A stretch of DNA of 64,000 nucleotides from Pseudomonas nitroreducens NBRC 12694 (GTDB lineage: Bacteria > Pseudomonadota > Gammaproteobacteria > Pseudomonadales > Pseudomonadaceae). Below the pieces are notes generated by a model. That model had not been told where the DNA came from. It searched no databases and saw only the letters and a list, made by a program, of their open reading frames with translations. Each line of letters starts with the position of its first letter. Positions within the stretch are counted from its first letter, which is position 1. Where the stretch lies: NCBI RefSeq assembly GCF_002091755.1, contig NZ_BDAI01000001.1, positions 1-64,000 on the forward strand, given 5' to 3'. Below, in pieces: positions 49,540-59,287 of this stretch. A program made the translations under genes and the position numbers.

Positions 49540-51027
49540 TTACTGCACGTTGCCACTATCGAGCTGGTGTTCCTTCTCGGCCAGACCATTGGCCAGCGTG
49601 CTCAGCTTCGTGTCCGGAGCATTGCTGGGCAGCGGGTCGACGCCGGCCGAGGCGAACACCTGGCCGTAGCTGTTGCGCAGCTCGGCATAGGCCAGGTCGC
49701 GACGCAGGTCCGCCTGCAGGGCGTTGAGCTCGCCCTGGATCAGGTCCAGTTCACCGATGCCCTGTGCCTGGTGGCGGTTGCGCAACTGGCCGACGATCTG
49801 GTTATCCAGGCTGGCCAGCTCCTGCGTGGTGACGAACTGGCGGCGCGCCTCGTTGTAGTTGGCGTTGGCCACGTAGAGCTGCGCCAGAATGGCCATCGAC
49901 ATGGCTTGCCGGCGCGCCACGTTGACGTCCTCGCCCGTCTTCGCAACGTCGATGGCCGCCGGAGCGGACAGGACGTTGAAGAGGTTCCAGGTGACCTTCA
50001 CGCCGTAGTCGGCCCAGCGGTTGTTGACCAGGAAGCTGTTGGAGTCGTAGTGCCCACCGGCGGAGAACTCCAGGCCCGGCAGCAGGCGCAGCATGGCCTT
50101 GCGGGTTTCCGCGGCGCTGATGCGCGCCTGGTAGTCCTGCTCGCGCAGTTCCGGGCGGCTGGCCAGGGCCTGCTGCTCCAGTTGCTCGATGCCTACCTTC
50201 AGTTCCGGCACGTCGTAACCTTCCGGCGCGGCGAGGGTCAGCTCGGTGCCCAGCGGCAGGTTGATCAGGGTGGCGAGTTCGGTTTTCGCCAGCGACAGCG
50301 CACGGCGCTGTTCTTCCAGCTGGCGGCTGGCCTCGATCAGAGCGCGCTGGTAGCCCAGTGCCTGGACCGGATCGCCAATGCGCTGCTGGCTCATCTGCTG
50401 GCTGTCCTTGCGCGCACTGTCGACCCGCGCCATCAGCGCATCGATGCGATCCAGCAGGCGTTGCGCGGCGACGGCGCGCCAATAGGCCGAGCGCACGTCC
50501 TGGATGATGGTCTGCACCACCTTGCGCCGGCGCTCCTGGACGATCAGGCGCTGGTCGGCCTGCTGCTTGGCGCTGACGTAGCTGACGCCGAAGTCCAGCA
50601 CGTTCCACACCATGGTGAGGTCGGCGACATCGCGGTCACGGTCCTGCGAGGTGGAAGGTTCCAGCGACTGGGTGTTGGTCAGCACGCTCTGGCTGCTGGA
50701 GGCGCTCTGGTTGTTGCGTCCGGCGTAACCCGCTTCGAGCGCCATGCGCGGCAGCATGTCGAAGGTAGCGAGGTCGAGCTGTCGGCGCGACAGCGCCTCT
50801 TCCATCACCTTCAGGCGCGACTCGAGGTTGTACTTCACCGCGCGGGCCATGGCCTCGTGCAGGGTCAGCGGGCCGCTGAGCGGCTCCTGATCCTTGAACA
50901 TCGCCTGCAGGTCGTCGCGGGCACGTTGCTCGCTGACGCTGCGGTCGATGGGTTGCGTAGTAACGGCGCAGCCGGACACGGCAAGCGCCAACAAGCTGAT
51001 CCCTAGCAAGGTCGTGTGTTTTTTCAT
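49540..51027 (-). CDS. TolC-family outer-membrane lipoprotein
   Basis: 495 residues. Lipoprotein signal MKKHTTLLGISLLALAVSGC with C20. Two OEP (TolC) repeats follow: LTLHEAMARAVKYNLESRLKV near residue 54 and a second block starting around LRLLPGLEFSAGG (near 310), each with long heptad helices and a strand region. It would form the outer-membrane channel of a tripartite exporter. It lies 62 bases downstream of the giant surface protein on the same strand, with HlyD and M50-HlyD genes further upstream, so it is the natural exit duct for that system. Confidence 0.9.
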   Translation of the reverse strand: MKKHTTLLGISLLALAVSGCAVTTQPIDRSVSEQRARDDLQAMFKDQEPLSGPLTLHEAMARAVKYNLESRLKVMEEALSRRQLDLATFDMLPRMALEAGYAGRNNQSASSSQSVLTNTQSLEPSTSQDRDRDVADLTMVWNVLDFGVSYVSAKQQADQRLIVQERRRKVVQTIIQDVRSAYWRAVAAQRLLDRIDALMARVDSARKDSQQMSQQRIGDPVQALGYQRALIEASRQLEEQRRALSLAKTELATLINLPLGTELTLAAPEGYDVPELKVGIEQLEQQALASRPELREQDYQARISAAETRKAMLRLLPGLEFSAGGHYDSNSFLVNNRWADYGVKVTWNLFNVLSAPAAIDVAKTGEDVNVARRQAMSMAILAQLYVANANYNEARRQFVTTQELASLDNQIVGQLRNRHQAQGIGELDLIQGELNALQADLRRDLAYAELRNSYGQVFASAGVDPLPSNAPDTKLSTLANGLAEKEHQLDSGNVQ

Positions 51028-51089
51028 CCCTGGCCGTCCCCCTCGTTACGGCTTCGTTCCTGTGCTTGTTCTGCTTTTAGATGAGCTGA

Positions 51090-54000
51090 TCAGGATGCGT
51101 CGCGGCCCTGGGCAACCTGCCCCAGCGCCCAGGCCAGCTCACGCACTGGTTGTTGTTCGGATTCGTGGATCTGCTCCAGCTGCTGCGCCAGACTCGGCGC
51201 GCCGAAGACGCCGCGGATGCCCTGGTCGATATCGCCGTTACGGCGGTCGAAGGCCTTGAGCGGCGAGTTCTCGTCGCTGCCGTTGCGATCGAAGATGCCC
51301 GCCAGCGTGCTGCTGCCGAATACCCCGGCATCGCCGCCGCCGAAGCCCAGGAAGCCCTTGCCACTGCCATCGCCGAACGACGAACTGCCAAAGGCCTGGG
51401 CGATGAAGCTCTGCGACGGCGCACCGTTCTGCACGAAGATATTGCCCAGCGGCGGCAGGCCACCGGCACCTTCGCTCTGGAATAGCGAGGGCGGCAGCAC
51501 CGGCGAAGTGCCCTGTGGCGTGACCAGCACTGGCACGTTGGGCTGCAACGGCGTCGGCGACGACGTAGCCGGCACGGGCGGCGTGGTGATGCGGAACTCC
51601 GGATCGCCATCGGACAGCGAGCCGATCACGTAACTGTCGCCGCGCAGGGAACTGCCCAGGGCGTTGCCGGCGGCATCATTGATGCCGCCGGCGTTGACCG
51701 TCAGGCCCAGGCTGCCCTGCCCGCTCACGCTGCCGACGGTCACGCGGTAGATGCGTGCGTCCAGTTGCACGATCGAGACGATACTGCCGCTGGCGGAATT
51801 GCTGGTCACCAGGGAGAAATCGCCGGCGTCGACACCGCTGACGTCCTCGTCGAAGGTCACCAGGAAATTCACCGTGCTCGCGCCGGTGGGTGACGGGTCC
51901 AGGCGCACTATGCCGGTCGCCGTGGGCGCGCGGGTATCCACCAGCACGCCGTGGCTGTCGCCGACGCCGTTCAGGGAAGGATTCAGCGCATTGCCGGTGG
52001 CATCGCGCAGGGAGCCGCCATTCGCGGAAAGCCCGCTGACCTGGATGCCATCGGCGTCGTTGTCGCCAGCCTGGACGGTGTAGCGGAACACCAGGCTGGT
52101 GCTGCCGGAGCCGCTGACGTAGTCGGCATAGACAGTGCGCCCGCCCATATCGATCGCCAATTTCGGCGAGCCGTCGACCACCACGGCTTCGCTGGTCTGC
52201 ACCACGAAATCGAGGGTGCTGCCCGCGGTGTTCAGCGCGCCCGGCGGCACGCTGACCGCGGTGATGGTCGGCGCATCGCGGTCGACGCTGTACACCGCGC
52301 CGGTCAGCCCGCCGCTCAGCGGGTTGCCTGCCGCGTCGACAATGCCGGTTGCGCTGCCGTTGAGGTTCAGGCCCAACGTGCCCGTCCCCGAGATGCCACT
52401 GACGGTAATCTGGTAAGTGCGCGCGTCGATCTGCTGCAGGCCGCTCAGGCTGCCGGCGGCAGTACCGCTGCCGACCAGGGTGAAATCACCCAGGTCGACG
52501 CCACTGACGTTCTCGCTGAAGGTCACGGTGTAACGCACGCTGCCGGCATTGGTCGGCGACGGGTCGAGGGTGACGATGGCGCTGGGAGTCGGTGCGACGG
52601 TATCGACGATAACGCCACTGGTGCCGCCTACATTGTTGAGCGTCAGGTTCATGTCGTTGCCGGCGACATCGCGCAAAGTGGCGCCGTTGGCCGACAGAGC
52701 GCCCACGCTGATGCCGTCGGCGTCGTTGTCACCCGCCTGGACGGTGTACTGGAACACCAGCGTCGAAGTACCGGAGCCGGCGACCAGATCGGCGAATACC
52801 GTGTGGCCGCCGATATCCAGGGCCAGCCGCGGGACACCGTTGACCACGACCGCCTCGCTGGTGTTGACCACGAAGGTCAGGGTATCGCCGGCATTGTAGG
52901 GAACGCCGACCGGCACACTGACGCTGCTGACCGTGGGCACCACGGCATCGACCAGCACGCCACTGGTGCTTGCCACGCTGTTGAGGCCATTGACGATGTT
53001 GTTGCCGGCAGCGTCGCGCAACGTACCGCCGTTGGCCTGGATGGACGAGCCGAGGGTGATGCCGTTGGCGTCCAGCTGACCGCTGGCCACCACCAGGCGG
53101 AACACCAGGGCACTGCCGCCGCTGCCACTGACGTATTGCGCAAAGACGGTGCCGCCGCTGTCCAGGGTCACGGCGATGCGCGGCGTACCGCCACTGCTGT
53201 CGACGATGACGTTCTCGTTGAAGTTCACCGTGAAGTCGAGGTTCTGCCCCGCCACGTAGGTACCGTTGGCCGGCACGCCGACGCTGGTGACCGTGGGCGC
53301 CACGCCATCGATCACGATATCGCTGCGACCACCGAGGGAGTCCGCGCCGCCGATGGTGGGCAACGTCAGGATCGCCAGGTCGTTGTTGGCGTTGGCCAGT
53401 ACCGCGCCATTGAGTCGCAATGCCGTGGTGCTTTGGGCGTCGAGGTCGGCGCTGCGGTCTCCGGCCTGCACGATGTACTGGAACGTCAGGATGTTGCTGC
53501 CCGAGCCGCTGATATAGACCGCCTCGCGATCGACCGGACCGGTTTCCAGCAACAGGCTGGGGACGCCGCCACTGGTGTTGACGAGCACCGACCGGTCGAA
53601 CTGGACCTGTACCACAATCAGGTCGCCCACCTTGTAGCTGCCATCCGGATTGCCGGCGCTGACACTGACGATACGCGGGTTGGGCTGCTCCACCGTGATC
53701 AGGATGAAGTCACTGTCGGTCTGGCTGCCGCCGCTTCCGGACTGCCCCAGGTCGTTGCTGACGATCTGCAGAGAGGCCGGGCCGTTGTAGCCGGCCGTGG
53801 GGCTGAAGCTCATGCCGGCCAGAGCATGGTTGATATCGGCGAGGCTTCCATCGAAGGTGACGGTGCTGTCAGCGGAACCACTGCCGACGCTGAACGTCAG
53901 ACCGGTGACGCTGCCCAGGGTGATCGTCCCGTTGACGGCGGTGAGCGTCACCCGCATGGTTCCGCTACCCACATCCACGTCCGAAATGGAAATCGGGTTG

Positions 54001-57000
54001 CCGGTGCCGACGCCGAAGAACAGCGTCTGGCCACCAAGCACCGACTGGGTTCCCGGTACGCTGTTCACCGGGGCGTCGTTCACCGGGCTGATGGCCAGGT
54101 TGAAGGCGCTCGACGCATACATGTTGCCGCCCATACCGGTATTACCAAGGTCATCGAGCCTGACCGTCACGGTAACAGTGCCCGATGCATTGGCCGCCGA
54201 AAGGTAGCTCACTGCGCCGCTGGCGATGAAAGCATTGATATCGCTCAGTGTGCCGCTGAGCACCAGGTGGTTGCTGCCCGAGCCCGTCAGCATCACGCCG
54301 CCTGCCGCCAACGCGCTGAAGGTGCCGCTGCCGGGCAGTACGCTGAAACTTGCCTCGACCTGTCCGGAGCCGGCGTCGACATCGCTGAAGCTGATACCGG
54401 TCAGCACCAGGGGCACGTCCTCGCTGGCGTTCACCGGGGACGACGGCACCACGGGAAGGTTCGGGGCGTCGTTCACCCCTTCGACGTGCAGCGTCAGGCT
54501 GCCGCTGCTGGTCTGCGCCGGGCCACCGCTGTTGCCCAGGTCACTCACGCGGACGTCGAGGCTGACGTCGCCGAAGTAGTTCGGCGTCGGCATGTAGGTC
54601 AGGTTGTTGCCGGCAAGGTAGGCGTTGATGTCTGCGACCCGGCCGGTAAGGATCACGCTGTACATCGCCGTGCCGACGGCGACGGTGCCGCTGACCGCCG
54701 CGTTCAGGGTGCCGTAGCCGGCAGGCAGAGTGAAGGTGACCTGGACGTTGCCGGTGCCCGCATCGACATCGGAAACGCTGATGCCGGTAATACTGCCGGA
54801 GCTATCTTCAATGAGGTTGATCACCGCGGGCAGGCTGAGCTGCGGAGAGTCGTTGGCAGCCGTCACGGTCACCGTGCGCGTGGCCGCGGCACTGTCGAGC
54901 GTGCCGTCGCTCACGCTGAAGCTGATGCTCCGGGTTGAGGTGTTCGGGGTGTCCGAGCTGTTGCTGTAGGTCACCGAGCGCAACGCCGCCTGCCACTGTG
55001 CAACGCTGGCGCCGGCGGCAGAGCTGAGCATCAGCTTGCCGGTGCTGCTGTCGTAGCTGCCGACGATGTCACCCATGGTGGCCGGGTTACTGGTGAAGCC
55101 GAGCGTATCCTCCATGCCCTGGAAGTTGCCGGTGATACTCACGGTGGCGCTGTAGAGCAGCGGAGAATCGCTGTCCGATACCGTGAGGCCGCTATCGACT
55201 AGCACGGGCGTTGAGGCCACGTCCGCGCCCTCGACGAAGGCCGCACTGCCGCCGCTGCTGGTCACCAGCGGCGCATCGTTGATCGCTGTAACGGTGATGG
55301 ATGCCGTGTCGCTGCCAATGGAGTACGGCGAGCCGCCACCTGCGCCGGTTGCATTGGCCTTGGTGCCTTGCAGGCCGGCTGTGATGTCAGTCTGGTCCCA
55401 GGCTCTGTAGGTGATGCTTGCGCTGGTGCCATTGATGCCGTCAGGCACGAAGCGCACGCGGTCGCTGCTGCGCAGCAGCAGCGCCGAACTGAGAGAGACC
55501 ACTCCGACGTTCTGCCAGCTGGCACCGCCATTCACGCTGTATTGCCAGGTGCCATTACCGGCGTTCAGACCGGTGATGGCAATGCCCTTCAGTGCCCCGC
55601 TGTCGACGTCGCTGACACTGCCGAGGAAGCTGGAGACAGCCTGGCCGACGTTGTTGATGTCGGAATCGGTCAGCCCAGTGAGCGTGGGCGCCGTCGGCGT
55701 CAACACGGGCGCATCGTTTTCGCTGCTGACGATAAGCATCGCCTGAGCCGTGCCGCTGGAGAACGCGGTAGTCCCACCATTGGTGCTGGTGTCGCTCGTG
55801 CTGCGCACACCGTTAGTGGAAGCGATGCCGACACTCCCGTCCCAGGCACGGAACGACAGCGCCGCCGTCTCGCCATTCTGCCCGTTGGGCACGTAGCGCA
55901 ACTGGGTGGTGGCCGACAGCATCAGGGCGCTGGTGCCGCTGACGCTGCCCACCTGGGTCCAGGTCACCTCATCGGTGGAGTATTGCCAGTCGCCACTGCC
56001 GGTGCTGGCGATGATGGCAATGCCGCTGTTCGGGCCATCGCCATCGGCGTAGCTGACGCCGGACAACAGCGAGGACACGCTGACCGCGCTCGACGTGGCG
56101 TCTTCTCTGGTGCCGGCCCACGCGTAGGGTCCACCGGACAATGTCGGAGCGTCGTTCACGGCGGTCACCGTTACCTGCGCAGTGGCCAGGTTGGAAGTGC
56201 CGCCCTCGGCGTCGGTCACGGTGAAGTTGACCTGGCGAGTAATGTCGGTACCGCCGAAGGTGGGGTCGTCCGAAGAAGACGAATAGCTCACCGAACGCAG
56301 CACGGCCTGCAACGAGGCCAGCGAGCCGCTGCCGCTGATCTGCATCACGCCGGTCGTGCCGTTGTAGGTCGCCGAGAAGCCGCCGGAAACGCTCACCGAC
56401 AGCACGTCACCCGAGCGGAAATCGCTGATGATGACCGTGGCTCCCTGGAAGGTCGTGCTGTCGGCATCGGCCAGCACCAAGCTGCCCACCAGCACAGCAG
56501 CGCTGCCACCCTCGGTGTAACCCACCGAGTTGTTGGCGGGATTCAGCGTCGGGGCATCGTTCACCGGGCTGACGGTAACACTCGAGGTGAGATTCGGCGA
56601 AGCGCTGTTGTTGTTCGGGCCGCTGTCCGTCACCGTCACGACGGTGACGGCACGGGTGGCGCTGCCCGGGTTATCGCTGCTGTTGCGGTAGGTAATGCCG
56701 GCGATCAGCTGCGCCATCTGCATGTTGTCGCGAGACAGGCCGCTCAGGGTGACCACTGCAGTCCCCCCGGACAGGCTCACGCTGTAGGTGCCTAGGCCGG
56801 CGAGCGAGCCGCTGCTGCCGTTGCTCAACGCAATGTCGACGCCACCGATGTTCAGGAACTCGCTGGCACCATTGCTGACGTTGGTCACCCGCAGCGTCAT
56901 TCCGGTGAAGGTCTCGCCGGCATCGTTGCTCGCGGCGACCACGCCACTGAACAGGTCCACGGCGGTGCCGTTCTCGGTGAAGCTGGGGTTGCTGGCGGTG

Positions 57001-58211
57001 GCGGTCACCGTCGGGGCAGTGCTCGGCGGAACAGGGTCGCCGGCAAAACTGTCGATGTTGGTGTTGAAGAAATCGTTGCCACTGATGCGCACTTCGTCGA
57101 CGCGGATACCACCAAAGCTCAGGGTCCTCTGCTGCCCCATGAAGACGGTCTGGGCCGTCCCGACCAGTACGCCATCGCGGTAGCCCGCGACGGTGATGGT
57201 GTCGCCGGCGGTGTTGTTCAGGTAGATGCTGGTGAAGGTGAAATCGGCGCCATCGGTGCGAGCGATGGTGAACACCTCGGTCTTGGTAACGTCGAACGTG
57301 GTGGACTGCAGGTTGATCGATGCGCCGTTGGCCTCGCCATTGGCGCTCTCCCAGGCCGTGTCGCCACCGTCCCCGGCGCTGGTGAAGGTATAGGTGTAGC
57401 TGACACCGCCCAGTACTCGGGTAAAGCTGCTGCTCACCCCTGTATTGGTGCTGAAGTCGTCATTGAAGCTCACCAGCAGGCCGCGGAAGTCGCCCACGTC
57501 GAGCGCCGCCGCCTCGACGGCGCCGTGGCTGACTTCCAGCACCCAGTTGCCGCCCAGCGCGGTGGCGCCGGTCATGTCGTTTGAGGCGGCGACGTCGGCG
57601 CCGGTGGCATCGGCCAGTTGATCGACGAAGGAACGGCCCGCACCGTCGGCGCCCACCTGGCAGCCGTACAGGAGGATGTCGCCATTCTTGTCCAGCGCCT
57701 GGCCGATGCTGGTGAGCAGGTCACTGCGCAGGGCGATGCTCGAACCGTCCAGCCAGGTATTGCCCAGTTGGACCTTGCCCACGTCGCCGTGGCTGAGAAT
57801 ATGGATCGAATCGATGCCGGAACGCCCCTGTAGGTAATCGGCAATCTGCTGCAGGCCGTCCTTGTTCGCGTCGAGCACCACCACTTCGGTACCCGGCTTG
57901 AGGCCGGCCACCAACTGCTGGTAGCCCTTCACACTGGCGTCGACGAACACCACTTCCTGGCGGTGGTCGGAGGTGCCGGCGGGTACGGCAGAGAGGTTGT
58001 CCTTGCTCGCCTCGTGGACACTGTTGTCCTGCGACGGGTGGGCCTGGGCGACCTTCGCGGCGGTGTCGGCGGTCGGTTTGGCATCAGCGGCCTCGGCCAT
58101 GGTGGCGGCCACGGCACCGTCGAACAGCATGCGCGGTTCCAGCGCCATCGCCAGGGCCGGCATCACCGGTGCCTTGACCGGTACTGCACGCTTCGCCTTG
58201 TTCCACCACAT
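51090..58211 (-). CDS. Giant LEPR-XLL / DUF4347 / cadherin-like surface protein
   Basis: 2,373 residues from ATG at 58211, directly behind GGAGGTGG; an in-frame GTG at 58259 is less likely. The N-terminus has the LEPR-XLL motif (MALEPRMLFDGA, about residues 22-34). Residues about 85-250 are a DUF4347 domain with IHILSHGD (H141) and ILLYGC (C184). A concanavalin-like segment follows (about 255-400), then cadherin-like repeats each closing with V-N-D-A-P or similar to about residue 1530, then Big/Ig-like repeats (TVTSVGVPANGTYVAGQNLD type) to about 2190. The tail (about 2200-2373) is Gly/Pro-rich with FGSSSFGDGSGKGFLGFGGG. No signal peptide, no RTX nonapeptides and no barrel are seen. Probably exported by the neighbouring TolC/HlyD-type machinery as an adhesin. 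Confidence 0.9.
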   Translation of the reverse strand: MWWNKAKRAVPVKAPVMPALAMALEPRMLFDGAVAATMAEAADAKPTADTAAKVAQAHPSQDNSVHEASKDNLSAVPAGTSDHRQEVVFVDASVKGYQQLVAGLKPGTEVVVLDANKDGLQQIADYLQGRSGIDSIHILSHGDVGKVQLGNTWLDGSSIALRSDLLTSIGQALDKNGDILLYGCQVGADGAGRSFVDQLADATGADVAASNDMTGATALGGNWVLEVSHGAVEAAALDVGDFRGLLVSFNDDFSTNTGVSSSFTRVLGGVSYTYTFTSAGDGGDTAWESANGEANGASINLQSTTFDVTKTEVFTIARTDGADFTFTSIYLNNTAGDTITVAGYRDGVLVGTAQTVFMGQQRTLSFGGIRVDEVRISGNDFFNTNIDSFAGDPVPPSTAPTVTATASNPSFTENGTAVDLFSGVVAASNDAGETFTGMTLRVTNVSNGASEFLNIGGVDIALSNGSSGSLAGLGTYSVSLSGGTAVVTLSGLSRDNMQMAQLIAGITYRNSSDNPGSATRAVTVVTVTDSGPNNNSASPNLTSSVTVSPVNDAPTLNPANNSVGYTEGGSAAVLVGSLVLADADSTTFQGATVIISDFRSGDVLSVSVSGGFSATYNGTTGVMQISGSGSLASLQAVLRSVSYSSSSDDPTFGGTDITRQVNFTVTDAEGGTSNLATAQVTVTAVNDAPTLSGGPYAWAGTREDATSSAVSVSSLLSGVSYADGDGPNSGIAIIASTGSGDWQYSTDEVTWTQVGSVSGTSALMLSATTQLRYVPNGQNGETAALSFRAWDGSVGIASTNGVRSTSDTSTNGGTTAFSSGTAQAMLIVSSENDAPVLTPTAPTLTGLTDSDINNVGQAVSSFLGSVSDVDSGALKGIAITGLNAGNGTWQYSVNGGASWQNVGVVSLSSALLLRSSDRVRFVPDGINGTSASITYRAWDQTDITAGLQGTKANATGAGGGSPYSIGSDTASITVTAINDAPLVTSSGGSAAFVEGADVASTPVLVDSGLTVSDSDSPLLYSATVSITGNFQGMEDTLGFTSNPATMGDIVGSYDSSTGKLMLSSAAGASVAQWQAALRSVTYSNSSDTPNTSTRSISFSVSDGTLDSAAATRTVTVTAANDSPQLSLPAVINLIEDSSGSITGISVSDVDAGTGNVQVTFTLPAGYGTLNAAVSGTVAVGTAMYSVILTGRVADINAYLAGNNLTYMPTPNYFGDVSLDVRVSDLGNSGGPAQTSSGSLTLHVEGVNDAPNLPVVPSSPVNASEDVPLVLTGISFSDVDAGSGQVEASFSVLPGSGTFSALAAGGVMLTGSGSNHLVLSGTLSDINAFIASGAVSYLSAANASGTVTVTVRLDDLGNTGMGGNMYASSAFNLAISPVNDAPVNSVPGTQSVLGGQTLFFGVGTGNPISISDVDVGSGTMRVTLTAVNGTITLGSVTGLTFSVGSGSADSTVTFDGSLADINHALAGMSFSPTAGYNGPASLQIVSNDLGQSGSGGSQTDSDFILITVEQPNPRIVSVSAGNPDGSYKVGDLIVVQVQFDRSVLVNTSGGVPSLLLETGPVDREAVYISGSGSNILTFQYIVQAGDRSADLDAQSTTALRLNGAVLANANNDLAILTLPTIGGADSLGGRSDIVIDGVAPTVTSVGVPANGTYVAGQNLDFTVNFNENVIVDSSGGTPRIAVTLDSGGTVFAQYVSGSGGSALVFRLVVASGQLDANGITLGSSIQANGGTLRDAAGNNIVNGLNSVASTSGVLVDAVVPTVSSVSVPVGVPYNAGDTLTFVVNTSEAVVVNGVPRLALDIGGHTVFADLVAGSGTSTLVFQYTVQAGDNDADGISVGALSANGATLRDVAGNDMNLTLNNVGGTSGVIVDTVAPTPSAIVTLDPSPTNAGSVRYTVTFSENVSGVDLGDFTLVGSGTAAGSLSGLQQIDARTYQITVSGISGTGTLGLNLNGSATGIVDAAGNPLSGGLTGAVYSVDRDAPTITAVSVPPGALNTAGSTLDFVVQTSEAVVVDGSPKLAIDMGGRTVYADYVSGSGSTSLVFRYTVQAGDNDADGIQVSGLSANGGSLRDATGNALNPSLNGVGDSHGVLVDTRAPTATGIVRLDPSPTGASTVNFLVTFDEDVSGVDAGDFSLVTSNSASGSIVSIVQLDARIYRVTVGSVSGQGSLGLTVNAGGINDAAGNALGSSLRGDSYVIGSLSDGDPEFRITTPPVPATSSPTPLQPNVPVLVTPQGTSPVLPPSLFQSEGAGGLPPLGNIFVQNGAPSQSFIAQAFGSSSFGDGSGKGFLGFGGGDAGVFGSSTLAGIFDRNGSDENSPLKAFDRRNGDIDQGIRGVFGAPSLAQQLEQIHESEQQPVRELAWALGQVAQGRDAS

Positions 58212-58291
58212 GACCCACCTCCACTGCTCTTGGTCGGGAGCGGGTGCGCCCCGCTCCACTGTTTACTGCTTTTACGGTCGAAAACGAGCGA

Positions 58292-58900
58292 TCAGTTGCG
58301 CGACGGGAAGACCCCTTCCAACGCAATGATGAAATTGATGCCCAGGTAGGGGTTGCGCACAGAGAAAGGCTGGCTACCGCCAGCAATGCTGGCAGTCCCG
58401 TTCGGTACGTTACCGCTGCAGGTGATGGTGAAGGGCTGCAGGGTAGTATCCGCCGCCGTGGTGGAGTACAGCGTGCCCGGGCGGCCGCCTGCGGCGATCG
58501 GCCCGAGTACCGTGGTCGCAGCCGGAGCTGCCTGGGTCGCCGTGCTGGCCGACGCAGCGGGGATCGCGGCCTGGCCAGTGGCGGTCAGCGGCGAACCGAA
58601 TGTCACAGTGTGCGTATGCTGCGGCATCTGGTTGGTAGTCAGCGTGGTGTTCTCGACACCACCGACCTGGCCCAGGTTGATCGGCCCGAGACCGGGGGCT
58701 AGCCCCTGGCCGACGGGGCTGCGGCCGCGCATGTCGGGCAGGCCGAACGTGACCTGACCATCGCCGCCGTACGTCGTGCCCAGCAGCGAGAACAATGCCG
58801 AGTTCTGCGCGATCGACATGAGCTGCCCCTGGCAGAATGCGTAGCCACGCGGTGCGAAGTTGCCACCGAACATCTTGATCTCACCGATAAAGGGTTCCAC
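58292..58900 (-). CDS. Phage tail-collar domain protein (MdpB-like)
   Basis: 202 residues, GTG start at 58900 after GGAGAGGC. The first 60 residues (MEPFIGEIKMFGGNFAPRGY, then AFCQGQLMSI, then LFSLLGTTYGGDGQVTFGLP, then DMRGRSP) are the collar domain found in microcystin-dependent-protein-like tail proteins. The middle is Ala/Thr-rich and the end (RNPYLGINFIIALEGVFPSRN) is the common closing motif. There are no other phage genes around, so it is part of the secretion-type operon, not a prophage. It could be an exported tip or cap structure. Confidence 0.88.
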   Translation of the reverse strand: MEPFIGEIKMFGGNFAPRGYAFCQGQLMSIAQNSALFSLLGTTYGGDGQVTFGLPDMRGRSPVGQGLAPGLGPINLGQVGGVENTTLTTNQMPQHTHTVTFGSPLTATGQAAIPAASASTATQAAPAATTVLGPIAAGGRPGTLYSTTAADTTLQPFTITCSGNVPNGTASIAGGSQPFSVRNPYLGINFIIALEGVFPSRN

Positions 58901-58967
58901 GTATTGCCTCTCCTTGGTACCAATCGCTGGAAATGACGGCCAGGCTCGCAGCCGCCGGAATGGGTCG

Positions 58968-59276
58968 CTACGCCGCCTTGCGGGTATGGAAGACCGCCTG
59001 GAGCACCGCGCGGCGATCGGCAGCAGGCTGCACAGGGGTCAACAGCAGCAACCACCCCTCCTCACCAGGTGGGGACAGGCGGTAAAGCGCCTGGGGCAGG
59101 TCCCACTGCTCGGGCAAGGCGAAGGCGGCGCTGAAGCTCTCGTACTCAGCACTCATTGGATTACCGACAAGCACCTCGATCAGTTCAACGTCCAGGGCCT
59201 GATCCGGGGCAATCCACAACTGGAAGCGCGAACCTTGCGCCTGCTGCAGGCCATGCTGGGTGGGCATCGGGTACAT
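58968..59276 (-). CDS. Small DUF6916-like protein
   Basis: 102 residues from ATG at 59276, behind AAGGA. The longer frame to 59510 runs antisense-like through the GNAT gene and is rejected. Features: HGLQQAQGSRFQLW near the N-terminus, a central EYESFSAAFALPEQ, and QALYRLSPPGEEGWLLLLTP. I associate this pattern with DUF6916 proteins found beside tail-collar genes; the assignment is from memory and moderate. It lies between the tail-collar and GNAT genes with short gaps. Confidence 0.7.
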   Translation of the reverse strand: MYPMPTQHGLQQAQGSRFQLWIAPDQALDVELIEVLVGNPMSAEYESFSAAFALPEQWDLPQALYRLSPPGEEGWLLLLTPVQPAADRRAVLQAVFHTRKAA

Positions 59277-59287
59277 GGAGTTTTCCT

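Noticed and set aside
51090..51700. RTX secretion signal at the C-terminus of the giant protein
   Set aside because: The tail is Gly-rich, but no GGxGxDxUx nonapeptide repeats are visible.
58030..58090. Possible LapG cleavage site (TAAK) in the N-terminus of the giant protein
   Set aside because: LapG sites need a TAAG-type core with the expected fold around it, and no LapD/LapG genes are in the window; the match is one short, low-information string.
58292..58900. Prophage fragment
   Set aside because: Only a tail-collar domain protein is present; neighbours are exporter and modification genes, not phage genes.
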